DNA of 55,917 nt from Bacillus massilioanorexius (lineage in GTDB: Bacteria; Bacillota; Bacilli; Bacillales; DSM-1321): assembly GCF_902374955.1 (NCBI RefSeq), contig NZ_CABKRX010000059.1, forward strand, positions 1-55,917, in the 5' to 3' direction. Every line of letters starts with the position of its first letter. The first letter of the stretch is position 1. Below, piece after piece: positions 8,254-17,082 of the stretch. The notes beneath the pieces were generated by a model. That model saw nothing but the letters and a program-made list of their open reading frames with translations. It searched no databases and was not told the origin of the DNA. Position numbers and translations under genes: made by a program.

Positions 8254-9705
8254 CTATTCATTTACAACACTATAAAGGCTACTTACGTTGTATCCTTTTG
8301 CTTTATAATAATCTAAGATTCCTAGATAAACGGCATTTGCGGCTTTTTGGCGATATGTCGGTGAAGCAAGTTTGGCATTATCCGACTTATTCGAAATGAA
8401 GCCCAATTCTACTAAAGCGGCCGGCATCGTATTTTCACGAAGAACATGCAAGTTGCCAATTTTTGTTTTACGATCCTTCATATCCATTGCCACATACAAT
8501 CTCTCTTGAATACTACTAGCAAGTAACTTACTGTCAGCTACATTCGGATTTGTTGCTCTTGACGCGCTATAATAATAGGTTTCTGCTCCAGTTGCACTTT
8601 CATTGGTAGCAGAATTCGCATGAATACTCACGAACGTATTTCCATTATTCTTTTTAGCAAAAGATACACGATCCGATAGCTCAATAAATACATCTGTGTC
8701 TCTTGTAAGTTTTACATTGAATGGTGTTTTATCTAGTAGCTTTTGTACAAGTAATGATGTTTGTAATACAACATCTTTTTCTTTTAGTCCAAAGCCAACT
8801 GCTCCAGAATCTTTCCCACCATGGCCCGGGTCAATAATAATAGTTTGTGAAGAGATTGCATCATCTGAACTTCCATCTGAAGGATTATCTCCCGGTGTAT
8901 CATCCCCACCAGATGCAACTTCATTTGACAAATAAGAGCTTGAAACAAAACCAGTTAGTGAGCCTGATTTAATAAACGTCCAAGTTCCTACTGTATATCC
9001 TATTGATACTTTGTCATGTTTCTGTAAAGTTCCAATCGATTTATATTTCGTAGATGGACCAGTTCGAACATTTAAATCATTGGTTATCGCATACTTTTCT
9101 CCACTATAAGTAATAGTAGGTTTTAATCGTAACGTGTAATCAACAGCTCTTGCTAAGAAGACTGCAAAATCAGCACGAATGATATTTTGTTCTGAACCAA
9201 AACTACCGTTGGATAAACCTTGTGCAATACCTCTTGATTTAAGTGCATTTTCAGCTCCTGTTAGGGTATTACCATAGCTGTATTCAAACGCTCTGCTAAT
9301 CATAATCGCCATTTCTCCACGATTGATTAACTTATCTGGTTTAAATGTTCCATCAGCAAATCCTGAAATAATACCTTTTTTCGTAGCTGCATCAATATAG
9401 CCTGATGCAAAATTTCCTGATCCTACATCTTTAAAGGCTGTGCTTTTCTTTGTCCCATCCAGATTTAATGCTCTTCCAACAAACGCCGTTGCTTCGGCAC
9501 GTGTTACATTTCTGTTTGGTGCAAAAGTACCATTTGAACTACCATTAATAATTTGACCTTGAGCTAAATACATAATTTCTTTATAAGCTCGGTGATTTGG
9601 ACCTATATCCGAAAAACTAGATGCCGCCTCCGTTGGTTTACTACCGAATGTTATACATGCAGATGATACGAGTAATAAACATAGTAGTGCTTTTACAATT
9701 TTCAT
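8254..9705 (-). CDS. SLH-anchored N-acetylmuramoyl-L-alanine amidase (Amidase_3) with SH3b
   Basis: Predicted secreted zinc amidase of 483 residues that cleaves the bond between MurNAc and the stem peptide. A signal peptide (about 1-28) is followed by three SLH repeats (about 30-195; VTRAE, INRGE, IRAD). An SH3b domain (about 205-265, DLNVRTGPSTKYKS) and a Gly/Asp/Ser linker come next. The Amidase_3 domain runs from about 288 to 470. Its zinc and catalytic residues are all visible: His295 (DPGHGG), Glu309, His362 (SIHANS) and Glu433 (VELGF). The start at 9705 has a GGGAGAGGG stretch upstream. An extended -10 TGATATAAT at 9860-9868 would give a leader of about 150 bases. It closes the run of five SLH wall enzymes. 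Confidence 0.93.
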   Translation of the reverse strand: MKIVKALLCLLLVSSACITFGSKPTEAASSFSDIGPNHRAYKEIMYLAQGQIINGSSNGTFAPNRNVTRAEATAFVGRALNLDGTKKSTAFKDVGSGNFASGYIDAATKKGIISGFADGTFKPDKLINRGEMAIMISRAFEYSYGNTLTGAENALKSRGIAQGLSNGSFGSEQNIIRADFAVFLARAVDYTLRLKPTITYSGEKYAITNDLNVRTGPSTKYKSIGTLQKHDKVSIGYTVGTWTFIKSGSLTGFVSSSYLSNEVASGGDDTPGDNPSDGSSDDAISSQTIIIDPGHGGKDSGAVGFGLKEKDVVLQTSLLVQKLLDKTPFNVKLTRDTDVFIELSDRVSFAKKNNGNTFVSIHANSATNESATGAETYYYSASRATNPNVADSKLLASSIQERLYVAMDMKDRKTKIGNLHVLRENTMPAALVELGFISNKSDNAKLASPTYRQKAANAVYLGILDYYKAKGYNVSSLYSVVNE

Positions 9706-9859
9706 TCTTCTTTAATCCCTCTCCCTTCCTTTAAATTTCCTTACTTTCCATACAGATTGCTATAAATCATTGCTGTATTTCTCTATTAAAAAGCAAAAAA
9801 ATTACTAATCGTAATATATAAAACTATCGATTTTTTCTAAAAATACATAATGCCTTAGT

Positions 9860-9868
9860 ATTATATCA
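9860..9868 (-). promoter_or_regulatory. Extended -10 promoter (TGATATAAT) for the SLH amidase
   Basis: TATAAT with upstream TGn lies on the minus strand about 155 bases before the amidase start. No strong -35 is visible. The rest of the 9706-9966 gap is AT-rich and shows no other feature. Confidence 0.4.
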
Positions 9869-9966
9869 AAAATCGACAATTAATTGGACAGCTACCTCCT
9901 ATTATCACATATTCGACAAACAATTGAAACAATTCCAAATAACATTTTATTTCAGATATAAGGACA

Positions 9967-10011
9967 CTAAAAAGGAAGATTCTCGATAAAAGTAGTGATT
10001 ATCGAGAATCT
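9967..10011 (-). terminator. Terminator of the CorA-like gene
   Basis: A 13-bp perfect stem pairs AGATTCTCGATAA (9977-9989) with TTATCGAGAATCT (9999-10011), followed on the minus strand by TTCCTTTTT. Confidence 0.85.
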
Positions 10012-10089
10012 CCCTATATTAAAGGAAATTTTTCTTATAAAAACAGGTCTTTGTTCACAACAGCTTTTTCAACAGATAGACGTTCAGAG

Positions 10090-11505
10090 TCATCTTCTCT
10101 TTTTCATCATTTCCTTTAACCAATTTTTCAAAGCAAAGAAACCTAGTAGAGTTCCTATTGTGATACCTGAAATTCCAATAATTAAAGCAATCCATTCAAA
10201 AAAAGAATAGGACAAAATTTGATCCCACTTTAAAGCTTTATCCCAATCTTGTATAACCAGGTTCATTCCATAAATACCTGATATGACCGTATAAATTGTT
10301 AAAATTTGCAGTAAATAATTATCTCGTTTCGACACGATTTTTTCATGATTCTGATAGAGCGTTTCTAAGGTCGTTTTTACATGATCAAGTAAATAGTCGA
10401 TGTGGTAAACATCCTTTACCATTCGGAAGATTTCTTTTCCGATGGTACTACTGTTAACCTCCGGAAAATAATAGCCAGATGAAAATTCCGTGATATCTTT
10501 AATCAACCCTTCTATTTTATCTTCATCTTTATCGATTTGAAGAGTGGATTGCTCATGTGTTAATTTCATCAAAACAATCTTGTAATAATAGTAGAGTAAA
10601 ATAGAATAATAATGATTTCCATTCATCGCATTTGCTAACATCTTATGTAAATTTTCATCTTTACTATTGGTCGCACATGAAAAAGTATAATCACTTACAA
10701 CAAAAAAAGTTTCATCCGCCCATCGGTCATATACATTATTTTCGTAATATCTTTTTATATATTCTGGATTTTTAGCACCAACTATTGGCTTTTTATTTGA
10801 ATCATAGCCCGATAAATGGCCAATTCGAAATAAATCTGTAGAAGAGATATGGCTATCGTCCTCCATATTTAAATAGCCAATGACATACATCCGCTCATCC
10901 ATAAAATAAGGTAAACTCCCGAAATATGGGGAAATTTCATTTTTTTCATTTATGTATTCTCTTATCCCCTTGCATAATTGTTCAAATATAAAATCCTTCA
11001 CATTGTGGTAGACATAATGATCATTTGTAATCTTACTATGCGGATCATCGTCAACAAGTGGCTCCATCATTCGAAATTCACTTCCGAATTGCAAGGAGTC
11101 GGATAATGATATTCCTTTAGGTAAATCAACTCGTATATTCATGATCCCTATTTGAAAAGGGCAAATAATAATATCAAAAGAAGGAATCTTAAATGGAATT
11201 TGAATAAACTTTGAAGTTAGTTCACAGGAGAGATCAATAACCTTAGTAAAACGGCGAAGTGCTCTTTCCTCTTTCATCGAAATCGGAAAAAGAATCCGTT
11301 CAATATTTGGAAGAAAATATTTCTCTAAACTCCGATGGGATACAACATTTCCACCATAAAATTTATCCTCTTGCTCAAAGTTTTTAAGCTGAAAAAACTC
11401 AAACCCATTTTGCAATAAATGTTTTTCCATCCGGCCATTTACATGCTCTTTCAGCATAAAAGGAAACATAAATTGAAATTGTGAAGTTTGTATTTGTGTA
11501 GTCAT
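10090..11505 (-). CDS. CorA-like (2-TM-GxN) membrane protein
   Basis: A 471-residue protein with a long soluble N-terminal part and two C-terminal membrane segments. The first membrane segment ends in YGMN (GMN at about 413-415), the signature loop of CorA/Mrs2-type Mg2+ channels. The second segment runs from about 435 to 460 and is followed by a basic tail ending KKRR. The soluble part is much larger than in classical CorA (about 320 residues in total), and I do not recognise it otherwise. If the GMN loop is functional, the role would be divalent-cation uptake or efflux as a pentamer. The EX and QX residues after GMN are not canonical. RBS AAAGGAGG lies 8 bases before the ATG at 11505. It follows the SLH cluster but has no obvious functional tie to it. 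Confidence 0.7.
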   Translation of the reverse strand: MTTQIQTSQFQFMFPFMLKEHVNGRMEKHLLQNGFEFFQLKNFEQEDKFYGGNVVSHRSLEKYFLPNIERILFPISMKEERALRRFTKVIDLSCELTSKFIQIPFKIPSFDIIICPFQIGIMNIRVDLPKGISLSDSLQFGSEFRMMEPLVDDDPHSKITNDHYVYHNVKDFIFEQLCKGIREYINEKNEISPYFGSLPYFMDERMYVIGYLNMEDDSHISSTDLFRIGHLSGYDSNKKPIVGAKNPEYIKRYYENNVYDRWADETFFVVSDYTFSCATNSKDENLHKMLANAMNGNHYYSILLYYYYKIVLMKLTHEQSTLQIDKDEDKIEGLIKDITEFSSGYYFPEVNSSTIGKEIFRMVKDVYHIDYLLDHVKTTLETLYQNHEKIVSKRDNYLLQILTIYTVISGIYGMNLVIQDWDKALKWDQILSYSFFEWIALIIGISGITIGTLLGFFALKNWLKEMMKKRR

Positions 11506-11670
11506 CGATATCCCTCCTTTATTCCATGTTAATTAACGCTACAATCCCTACTACTTATATCCAAAAACCCCCAAATCAAAACAACCTTTCGAAAAGATTG
11601 TTGTTTTCACACTTGTTAATAAGAACGAAGTTTTAAAATGCCGCCTTCCTTTATAAACTTCATTATATAC

Positions 11671-11709
11671 AAAAACAACACTCTATTCTCTTTTAAAAAT
11701 AGAGTGTTG
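11671..11709 (-). terminator. Orphan minus-strand terminator upstream of the CorA-like gene
   Basis: A 12-bp perfect stem pairs CAACACTCTATT (11676-11687) with AATAGAGTGTTG (11698-11709), followed by GTTTTT on the minus strand. No annotated gene ends here, so it implies an undescribed minus-strand transcript starting somewhere in 11.71-12.1 kb. A second, smaller hairpin (AAAACAAC / GTTGTTTT) lies at 11578-11607. Confidence 0.6.
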
Positions 11710-11865
11710 AAGCTTTCCTTTATTCCTTTCAAACTGATATTAGACTCCTACTCTATAACGAAGGGGGAAAATGTTCTAGCTAGAGTTTCACTATCAGTAT
11801 GTGCCCAATCGGCTTACCTAACCAATGTAACATTTGTACTTCCAATGATTGTTTAAAGCTGTCCC

Positions 11866-11979
11866 TTATCTTGATTGTTTCTTAAAGTTTTGTAACAATA
11901 CTTTTAACTTTTTCGATTCTTTTTTTCTGCCCCGTTCACATATCTTTTTGATGTTATTCTTGTTTGTATAGCTCTTCAA
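11866..11979 (-). CDS. Possible very small basic ORF (37 aa), speculative
   Basis: A TTG at 11979 has GAGGGAG eight bases upstream and opens 37 codons rich in Lys and Arg (begins KSYTNKNNIKK, includes ERGRKKESKK). It lies 160 bases upstream of the orphan terminator at 11671-11709. No family is recognised and the composition is close to what AT-rich DNA gives by chance. The remaining sequence of the 11506-12051 gap shows nothing else I can name. Confidence 0.22.
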   Translation of the reverse strand: MKSYTNKNNIKKICERGRKKESKKLKVLLQNFKKQSR

Positions 11980-12051
11980 GATGAACGCTCCCTCTATGAT
12001 GTTAAAGAACTATTCCCAAATTAAACATAAAGTAAACATTTTGTTAACACT

Positions 12052-12080
12052 TTTAAAACGAAAACTTCTTAAAGTATAAT
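12052..12080 (+). promoter_or_regulatory. SigmaA-like promoter of ywqB-ywqA
   Basis: TTTAAA (12052-12057), 17-base spacer, TATAAT (12075-12080). The predicted start point is about 100 bases before the ywqB ATG. Confidence 0.45.
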
Positions 12081-12186
12081 ATGTTCAGATATTTAATTTT
12101 TTTATTACTTAGTGTTACAATTTTATAATAATTGCCAATACTTTATAATACTGTTGGATTATTGTAAAGTAGTCGGAGGTTTTCAA

Positions 12187-13797
12187 ATGACCAATGAGTT
12201 ACTGTTATTCAGTTCAGAATTAGAAAATTCGTTAAATCCTAAAACGCCAGAGGATATCGTATCAGTTCAAAGAGGATTATTATTATATACACAAAATATG
12301 GTTTATGGAAAAAAAGAAACTAATGAAATCATTTCAGCAACTGTTCAAGATGTTGTACCTTGTCAGGTAACTCTCGATTTAACATTTCCCAAAAACAGCA
12401 GTTGTTCTTGTAAACGCCAAACCATTTGCCGCCACCAGCTAGCTGTATTCTTTTCCTCCTATTCTTCAATCGGTTCCATTAGTGATTGGATTAGAGATTG
12501 GAAGCACTCTAGTCATTCATCAAATAATCATGTAATCCAATTGCAAAAAGCAAAAGAGCTTTTACAATCAGAACCAAAAATTGAACATACATACGATGGA
12601 TGGAAGCATTATTTAGAAGAGATGTTTAAGAAGCAAATTATCTATTCGCTTCAACAGCCATCCTATACTTTTGCGCAAAAATGGGATCAATATTTACATC
12701 GTATAAAAGCCAAAATGCCTATAGAAGCAGAATGGCGCTTATTGTATTTATTCATTACGTACTTCCACACATTTCAAATGACTTTACGTTGTTTAAATGA
12801 CCCGGAAATTAGTCATAATACGAGACATTATTTAGAAAAAGAAGTGCATGAGCTTGTCGATAATATTCTCCATATCATGGAACAACTCACAAGTATCTCA
12901 AGACCTTTTTCCTTTGATGAATACTATTTAGGAATTCGGCACGATATGAAATTTCTCCTTGAGGAATGTGGATCATTTTCGGATGCAGCTCTAAATATTT
13001 ATCGTTCTATTTGGTCGAATTTATTAAAGGAAAAGGCATGGAGAAAAGAGGAATTCACTGAGGTATACGACCATTTGCAAACACTGCCACCTTCAACAGA
13101 AAAAGCAACTGTCAGTGATTCTTATTTAATTGCTACTATTCATCTAGCGTTATTAACAGGACAAGAAGACCAAGTTAATAAACTATTACCTGAAATGCAT
13201 CCTAAGGATATTCCACTTATCAGCTATTGGATTCGCTATGAGGATGAAAAAAAGGTGGCTCCCTTTATTGAATTCATCATCAAGGACGGATTAAAGTTTT
13301 TCGATTATGCGTCAAATTATTATCGTAGGAAAGAATTTGTTCAGTATTTCCTTCCTCATGTTAAAAAATATTGTATAAACAATAGAAAATTAGATACTTT
13401 TGAGAAATATTGTGAAGTCTGTCTTCCCTATTCTTTTGTTTATTTTAGTAACTATCTATTGGATGCAAGTAAGTACAAAAAGTGGGTTGAGTTATATTTA
13501 TATAGCAAAATCGAGCTAGATTATATATCTGCCGATGAAATAAAAATCGTTCAGCAGCATGACCCTTCCTTATTGTTGCCTTTATTTACAAGTATAGTGA
13601 ATGAAAAAATAGAAAATAAAAATCGACAAAGCTATCGAGCAGCGATTCGATATTTGAAAAAGATTAGAACGATATATAAGAAAATGAAGAAATTGGATCA
13701 ATGGGAAAGATATATAGATAAAATTCAAACTTCTCATAAGAGATTACGAGCCTTTCAAGAAGAGCTGAAAAGAGGTAAGGTGATTGATGTTGAATAA
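12187..13797 (+). CDS. ywqB: SWIM zinc-finger protein YwqB
   Basis: A 536-residue protein. The start is taken at the ATG at 12187, which has GGAGG seven bases upstream; a longer frame from 12112 lacks an RBS. The SWIM zinc motif CxCx5CxH is visible at Cys73, Cys75, Cys81 and His83 (CSCKRQTICRH). The remainder is mostly helical with no named domain I can assign. SWIM proteins bind DNA or protein partners. The gene overlaps the following SNF2 helicase by 11 bases, so the two are co-translated and probably act together, as in the B. subtilis ywqB-ywqA pair. The biological role of the pair is not established to my knowledge. Confidence 0.85.
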   Translation: MTNELLLFSSELENSLNPKTPEDIVSVQRGLLLYTQNMVYGKKETNEIISATVQDVVPCQVTLDLTFPKNSSCSCKRQTICRHQLAVFFSSYSSIGSISDWIRDWKHSSHSSNNHVIQLQKAKELLQSEPKIEHTYDGWKHYLEEMFKKQIIYSLQQPSYTFAQKWDQYLHRIKAKMPIEAEWRLLYLFITYFHTFQMTLRCLNDPEISHNTRHYLEKEVHELVDNILHIMEQLTSISRPFSFDEYYLGIRHDMKFLLEECGSFSDAALNIYRSIWSNLLKEKAWRKEEFTEVYDHLQTLPPSTEKATVSDSYLIATIHLALLTGQEDQVNKLLPEMHPKDIPLISYWIRYEDEKKVAPFIEFIIKDGLKFFDYASNYYRRKEFVQYFLPHVKKYCINNRKLDTFEKYCEVCLPYSFVYFSNYLLDASKYKKWVELYLYSKIELDYISADEIKIVQQHDPSLLLPLFTSIVNEKIENKNRQSYRAAIRYLKKIRTIYKKMKKLDQWERYIDKIQTSHKRLRAFQEELKRGKVIDVE

Positions 13798-16630
13798 TAT
13801 TACCGTGCATACAGAGCTCTTACCAACAGGAGAGTTTTTTTTAACTGCCTATTCAAAGGATGGGGGGCTGCTTCATCCAAAGGAATATGCAAAACAACTA
13901 TTCGCTTGGGATGAGGAAAGCTTTTATGGCAGCTTTTTAACCGAAGTGACGATTGATAATGTTGAAGGCATTCAGCTTCAAGCATGGGAGCTGCTTTCCT
14001 TGTTTTCACAGGATCATTTTCTTTCTTTTATTCAGTGGCAATGGGATGAGCTTTCTTTTCTATGCCTAACGTCAGCTCCTGCTTTAAAGGAAGCGATTGA
14101 AAATGGTGTACCCGTTCCTGACTTTAGTCAAATGGAGCATGATGAAATCGGCTGGGCTTTACCCCCAATGGTCATTCATGAGTTCGATGAAGAGTTTTGG
14201 ACAGAGCACCACCAAGTAAAAGATGGATCTATTTCTACCCATGATTTTATCCATCAATGGTACAACCGTGCCACTCATTCTTTTTTACAAAACAACCCGG
14301 AAACGAAGGAAAAATGGGAAACAGCGCTCCAAGCATTAAAGCACGCAGAATTCACGCCGCAGGAACTCCAGCATTATTTCACAGAGGATCGTTGGAAAAA
14401 ATGGATTGGTGCTGAAGAGGATGATATTCCATTTACAACTGGCTTTCGCTTAATCGAACCGACTGACGGTGAAGGAACGTGGTCTTTAGAAATCATTCTA
14501 CGTTCAAAAAAGAAGGAAGAGCAAATCAAAATTTACAACCAACAAAAGCTTCCAAAAGCTTGGAATGATTATCAATACGTTATTGAAAAAGATCTCAATA
14601 GCTGGATGGAACTTGTCCCTTCACTTACAGAAGGTGGACAATTTAAACAAGAATTAACCGAAGAAGAAGCTTGGTATTTTTTAACGGAAGCTAGTGAAAA
14701 ATTACTTTTTGTTGGTGCCACTATTCTGCTTCCGTCTTGGTGGACGGAGCTAAAGAAATCATCTATGAAGCTGAAAGCACAAGTAAAAGGACAATCCTCA
14801 AAAGGAAATTCTTTTGTCGGTCTACAATCCATCATGGAATTCGATTGGCGTGTTTCTATGAATGGAGCTGAATTGTCGGAGCAGGAATTTCAACAACTTG
14901 TTCATGATAAACGACGCCTTATTTACGTAAATGGACAATGGATAAAACTAGATCCTGAACTCATTCGTAATATCCAAAAAATCATGAGAACAGCTGAGAA
15001 AAAAGGTATTTCATTAAGCGACATCTTATTTCAGCAATTTGCTGAAGAGGAAGAATTAATAGAAGAAGATGACGTTCAAGATCTATTAAAAATTCAATTC
15101 GAATTAAATAAAGATTTACGTAAAATGTTTAGCGCTCTTAAAGAGATTAAACAGATACCGCTCATGCCATCTCCATCTACCTTACAAGGAGATTTGCGTC
15201 CTTATCAGAACCAAGGGTTAAGCTGGCTGTTATTCTTAAGAAAACATGGATTTGGAGCTTGTTTAGCTGATGATATGGGTTTAGGAAAAACGATTCAAGT
15301 AATTTCTTATTTATTATCCATACAAGGGAAACCCATACCGTTGGTTCAACAGCCACTTCCTGTCACACAAGCAGCTCTAATCGTTTGTCCAACATCCGTA
15401 TTAGGAAATTGGCAAAAAGAAATTGAACGCTTTGCACCCACATTAAATGTCGGTCTTTATTATGGACCACAGCGTGCCAAAGGAGAAGATTTCGTAGAAT
15501 TCGCCAAGCAGCATGACGTTGTTTTAACCTCATATGGAATGACACATATTGATTTTGAGCATATAAGCACTATTTACTGGAACAGCATCATTATAGATGA
15601 AGCACAAAATATCAAAAATGCAGGAACAAAACAATCTCGTTCTGTTCGAAAGTTAAAAGGCTATCATCATATTGCTCTTACCGGTACGCCAATGGAAAAT
15701 CGTTTAAGTGAACTATGGGCTATTTTTGATTTCATTAACAAAGGCTATTTAGGCTCTATCAAAACATTTCAGGATCGTTTTGTTACAAGTATCGAGCGTG
15801 ATGGCCAAACAGAAAAAATTAAAGAGCTACAACGTATTATTCAGCCATTTCTTCTAAGAAGAACGAAAAAAGATAAAGATGTAGCACTCAACTTACCAGA
15901 TAAAATCGAGCAAAAGGAATTTGTTCCTCTTACTTCTGAACAAGCTTCCTTATACGAACAGTTGATTAAAGATACATTTGATCAACTTGATAAATTAAAT
16001 GCTTTTGAACGTAAAGGCATGATTTTGCAAATGATCGGCAAACTGAAACAGCTGTGTAATCATCCAGGACTTTACTTAAAAGAAGAAGCTATCTCGAATG
16101 TACGAGTTCGTTCTGGAAAGCTTGATAAGCTTTTCGAACTAGTGGATGCGGTTCAAGAACAAAAAGAAAGCTGTTTAATCTTCACACAATATATCGGTAT
16201 GGGCGAAATGATTCAAGCACAGCTAGAGAAAACCTATGGCTTTGAAGTTCCTTTTTTAAATGGAAGCTTAAGCAAAAAACAGCGCGATACAATGATTGAA
16301 AGCTTTCAAAATGGAGAATTTCCGATTTTCATACTGTCATTAAAAGCAGGTGGAACCGGTTTAAATCTAACAGCTGCTAATCACGTTATCCATTTTGATC
16401 GTTGGTGGAATCCAGCTGTTGAAAATCAAGCAACTGACCGAGCATACCGCATTGGCCAAAGCCGTTTCGTTCATGTCCATAAGCTAATATGTACCGGAAC
16501 ACTAGAAGAGAAAATCGATAAAATGATTGACCAAAAACAAGCACTTAATGAGGAAATTCTAACAAGTGAAAACTGGATTACTGAATTAAGTACAGACGAG
16601 ATAAAAGAACTTGTATCTCTTAGAGGGTAA
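13787..16630 (+). CDS. ywqA: SNF2-family helicase/ATPase YwqA
   Basis: A 947-residue Swi2/Snf2 ATPase. The N-terminal half (about 1-450) corresponds to the bacterial SNF2-associated region that precedes the motor. The motor starts near 470. Visible motifs are Walker A (DDMGLGKT, Lys about 500), motif II DEAQ near 604, motif III LTGTPMENR, and C-terminal motifs V and VI (LKAGGTGLNL, ATDRAYRIGQ). These proteins translocate on double-stranded DNA to remodel protein-DNA complexes; the target here is unknown. The ATG at 13787 lies inside the end of ywqB. A neighbouring TTG at 13784 is the alternative start. A strong terminator follows at 16675-16709. B. subtilis YwqA (about 920 aa) is a close match in length and context. 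Confidence 0.93.
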   Translation: MLNNITVHTELLPTGEFFLTAYSKDGGLLHPKEYAKQLFAWDEESFYGSFLTEVTIDNVEGIQLQAWELLSLFSQDHFLSFIQWQWDELSFLCLTSAPALKEAIENGVPVPDFSQMEHDEIGWALPPMVIHEFDEEFWTEHHQVKDGSISTHDFIHQWYNRATHSFLQNNPETKEKWETALQALKHAEFTPQELQHYFTEDRWKKWIGAEEDDIPFTTGFRLIEPTDGEGTWSLEIILRSKKKEEQIKIYNQQKLPKAWNDYQYVIEKDLNSWMELVPSLTEGGQFKQELTEEEAWYFLTEASEKLLFVGATILLPSWWTELKKSSMKLKAQVKGQSSKGNSFVGLQSIMEFDWRVSMNGAELSEQEFQQLVHDKRRLIYVNGQWIKLDPELIRNIQKIMRTAEKKGISLSDILFQQFAEEEELIEEDDVQDLLKIQFELNKDLRKMFSALKEIKQIPLMPSPSTLQGDLRPYQNQGLSWLLFLRKHGFGACLADDMGLGKTIQVISYLLSIQGKPIPLVQQPLPVTQAALIVCPTSVLGNWQKEIERFAPTLNVGLYYGPQRAKGEDFVEFAKQHDVVLTSYGMTHIDFEHISTIYWNSIIIDEAQNIKNAGTKQSRSVRKLKGYHHIALTGTPMENRLSELWAIFDFINKGYLGSIKTFQDRFVTSIERDGQTEKIKELQRIIQPFLLRRTKKDKDVALNLPDKIEQKEFVPLTSEQASLYEQLIKDTFDQLDKLNAFERKGMILQMIGKLKQLCNHPGLYLKEEAISNVRVRSGKLDKLFELVDAVQEQKESCLIFTQYIGMGEMIQAQLEKTYGFEVPFLNGSLSKKQRDTMIESFQNGEFPIFILSLKAGGTGLNLTAANHVIHFDRWWNPAVENQATDRAYRIGQSRFVHVHKLICTGTLEEKIDKMIDQKQALNEEILTSENWITELSTDEIKELVSLRG

Positions 16631-16674
16631 ATACACTTACACAAAACACAAATAAAAAAAGCATAAAAGCCCCT

Positions 16675-16709
16675 AACCCAGCTTATTTATAAGCTGGGTT
16701 TTGGTTTTC
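16675..16709 (+). terminator. Terminator of ywqB-ywqA
   Basis: An 11-bp stem AACCCAGCTTA / TAAGCTGGGTT with a four-base loop is followed by TTGGTTTT. Confidence 0.88.
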
Positions 16710-16727
16710 ATCGTTTATTTCTTCATT

Positions 16728-16757
16728 CAAACAAAAATAGACTGCTGATTGCAGTCT
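16728..16757 (-). terminator. Terminator of the ssb transcription unit
   Basis: Stem AGACTGC / GCAGTCT (16739-16745 and 16751-16757) followed on the minus strand by ATTTTTGTTTG. It lies about 110 bases past the small gene at 16864, which suggests that gene is transcribed with ssb. Confidence 0.75.
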
Positions 16758-16863
16758 AAACGAGGAAAATCATAAGCTCTATCTATTTAGAGGAATTTTG
16801 CGGATTAGATACGAGGATAATAGAGGATTCATCTTATTAGAGGGGTATTTTCCAATGAAGAAT

Positions 16864-17052
16864 CTAAGAGGTAGACTGATTTTTCTCAAGCAAAGAGCGA
16901 ACATATCTTTCTAACATCACAATCTGATTATTTAACTCACTTATTTTATCTTCATACGCACATACTTGAACATGACATCGTGCTGTAAGTTTTATTAAGT
17001 CACATACGAGAGTCTCGAGTCTTAGTACCTGATCTTGTTTTGTAGAATCTAT
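16864..17052 (-). CDS. Small coiled-coil protein downstream of ssb, apparent AUA start
   Basis: A 62-residue frame begins at 17052 with ATA, nine bases after a perfect AGGAGG and 30 bases past the ssb stop. An in-frame TAA sits directly before the ATA, and the next in-frame ATG is 40 residues in. The start must therefore be AUA, or an ATG mutated to ATA. The protein is strongly protein-like: it reads DSTKQDQVLRLETL, then CDLIKLTARC, then a heptad-type coiled coil (EDKISELNNQI, LERYVRSLLEK). No family is recognised. It sits between ssb and a terminator, so it should be co-transcribed with ssb. A pseudogene that has lost its start codon is the main alternative. Confidence 0.55.
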   Translation of the reverse strand: MDSTKQDQVLRLETLVCDLIKLTARCHVQVCAYEDKISELNNQIVMLERYVRSLLEKNQSTS

Positions 17053-17082
17053 TTACGCTCACCTCCTCCTAAATATGGCACA

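Noticed and set aside
11638..11856. 72-codon plus-strand ORF
   Set aside because: No RBS, its middle is the perfect hairpin at 11676-11709, and the composition is random AT-rich.
16785..16855. Possible AGAGGA direct-repeat array
   Set aside because: GAGGA-like motifs recur, but at spacings of 23, 10 and 17 bases with no fixed period.
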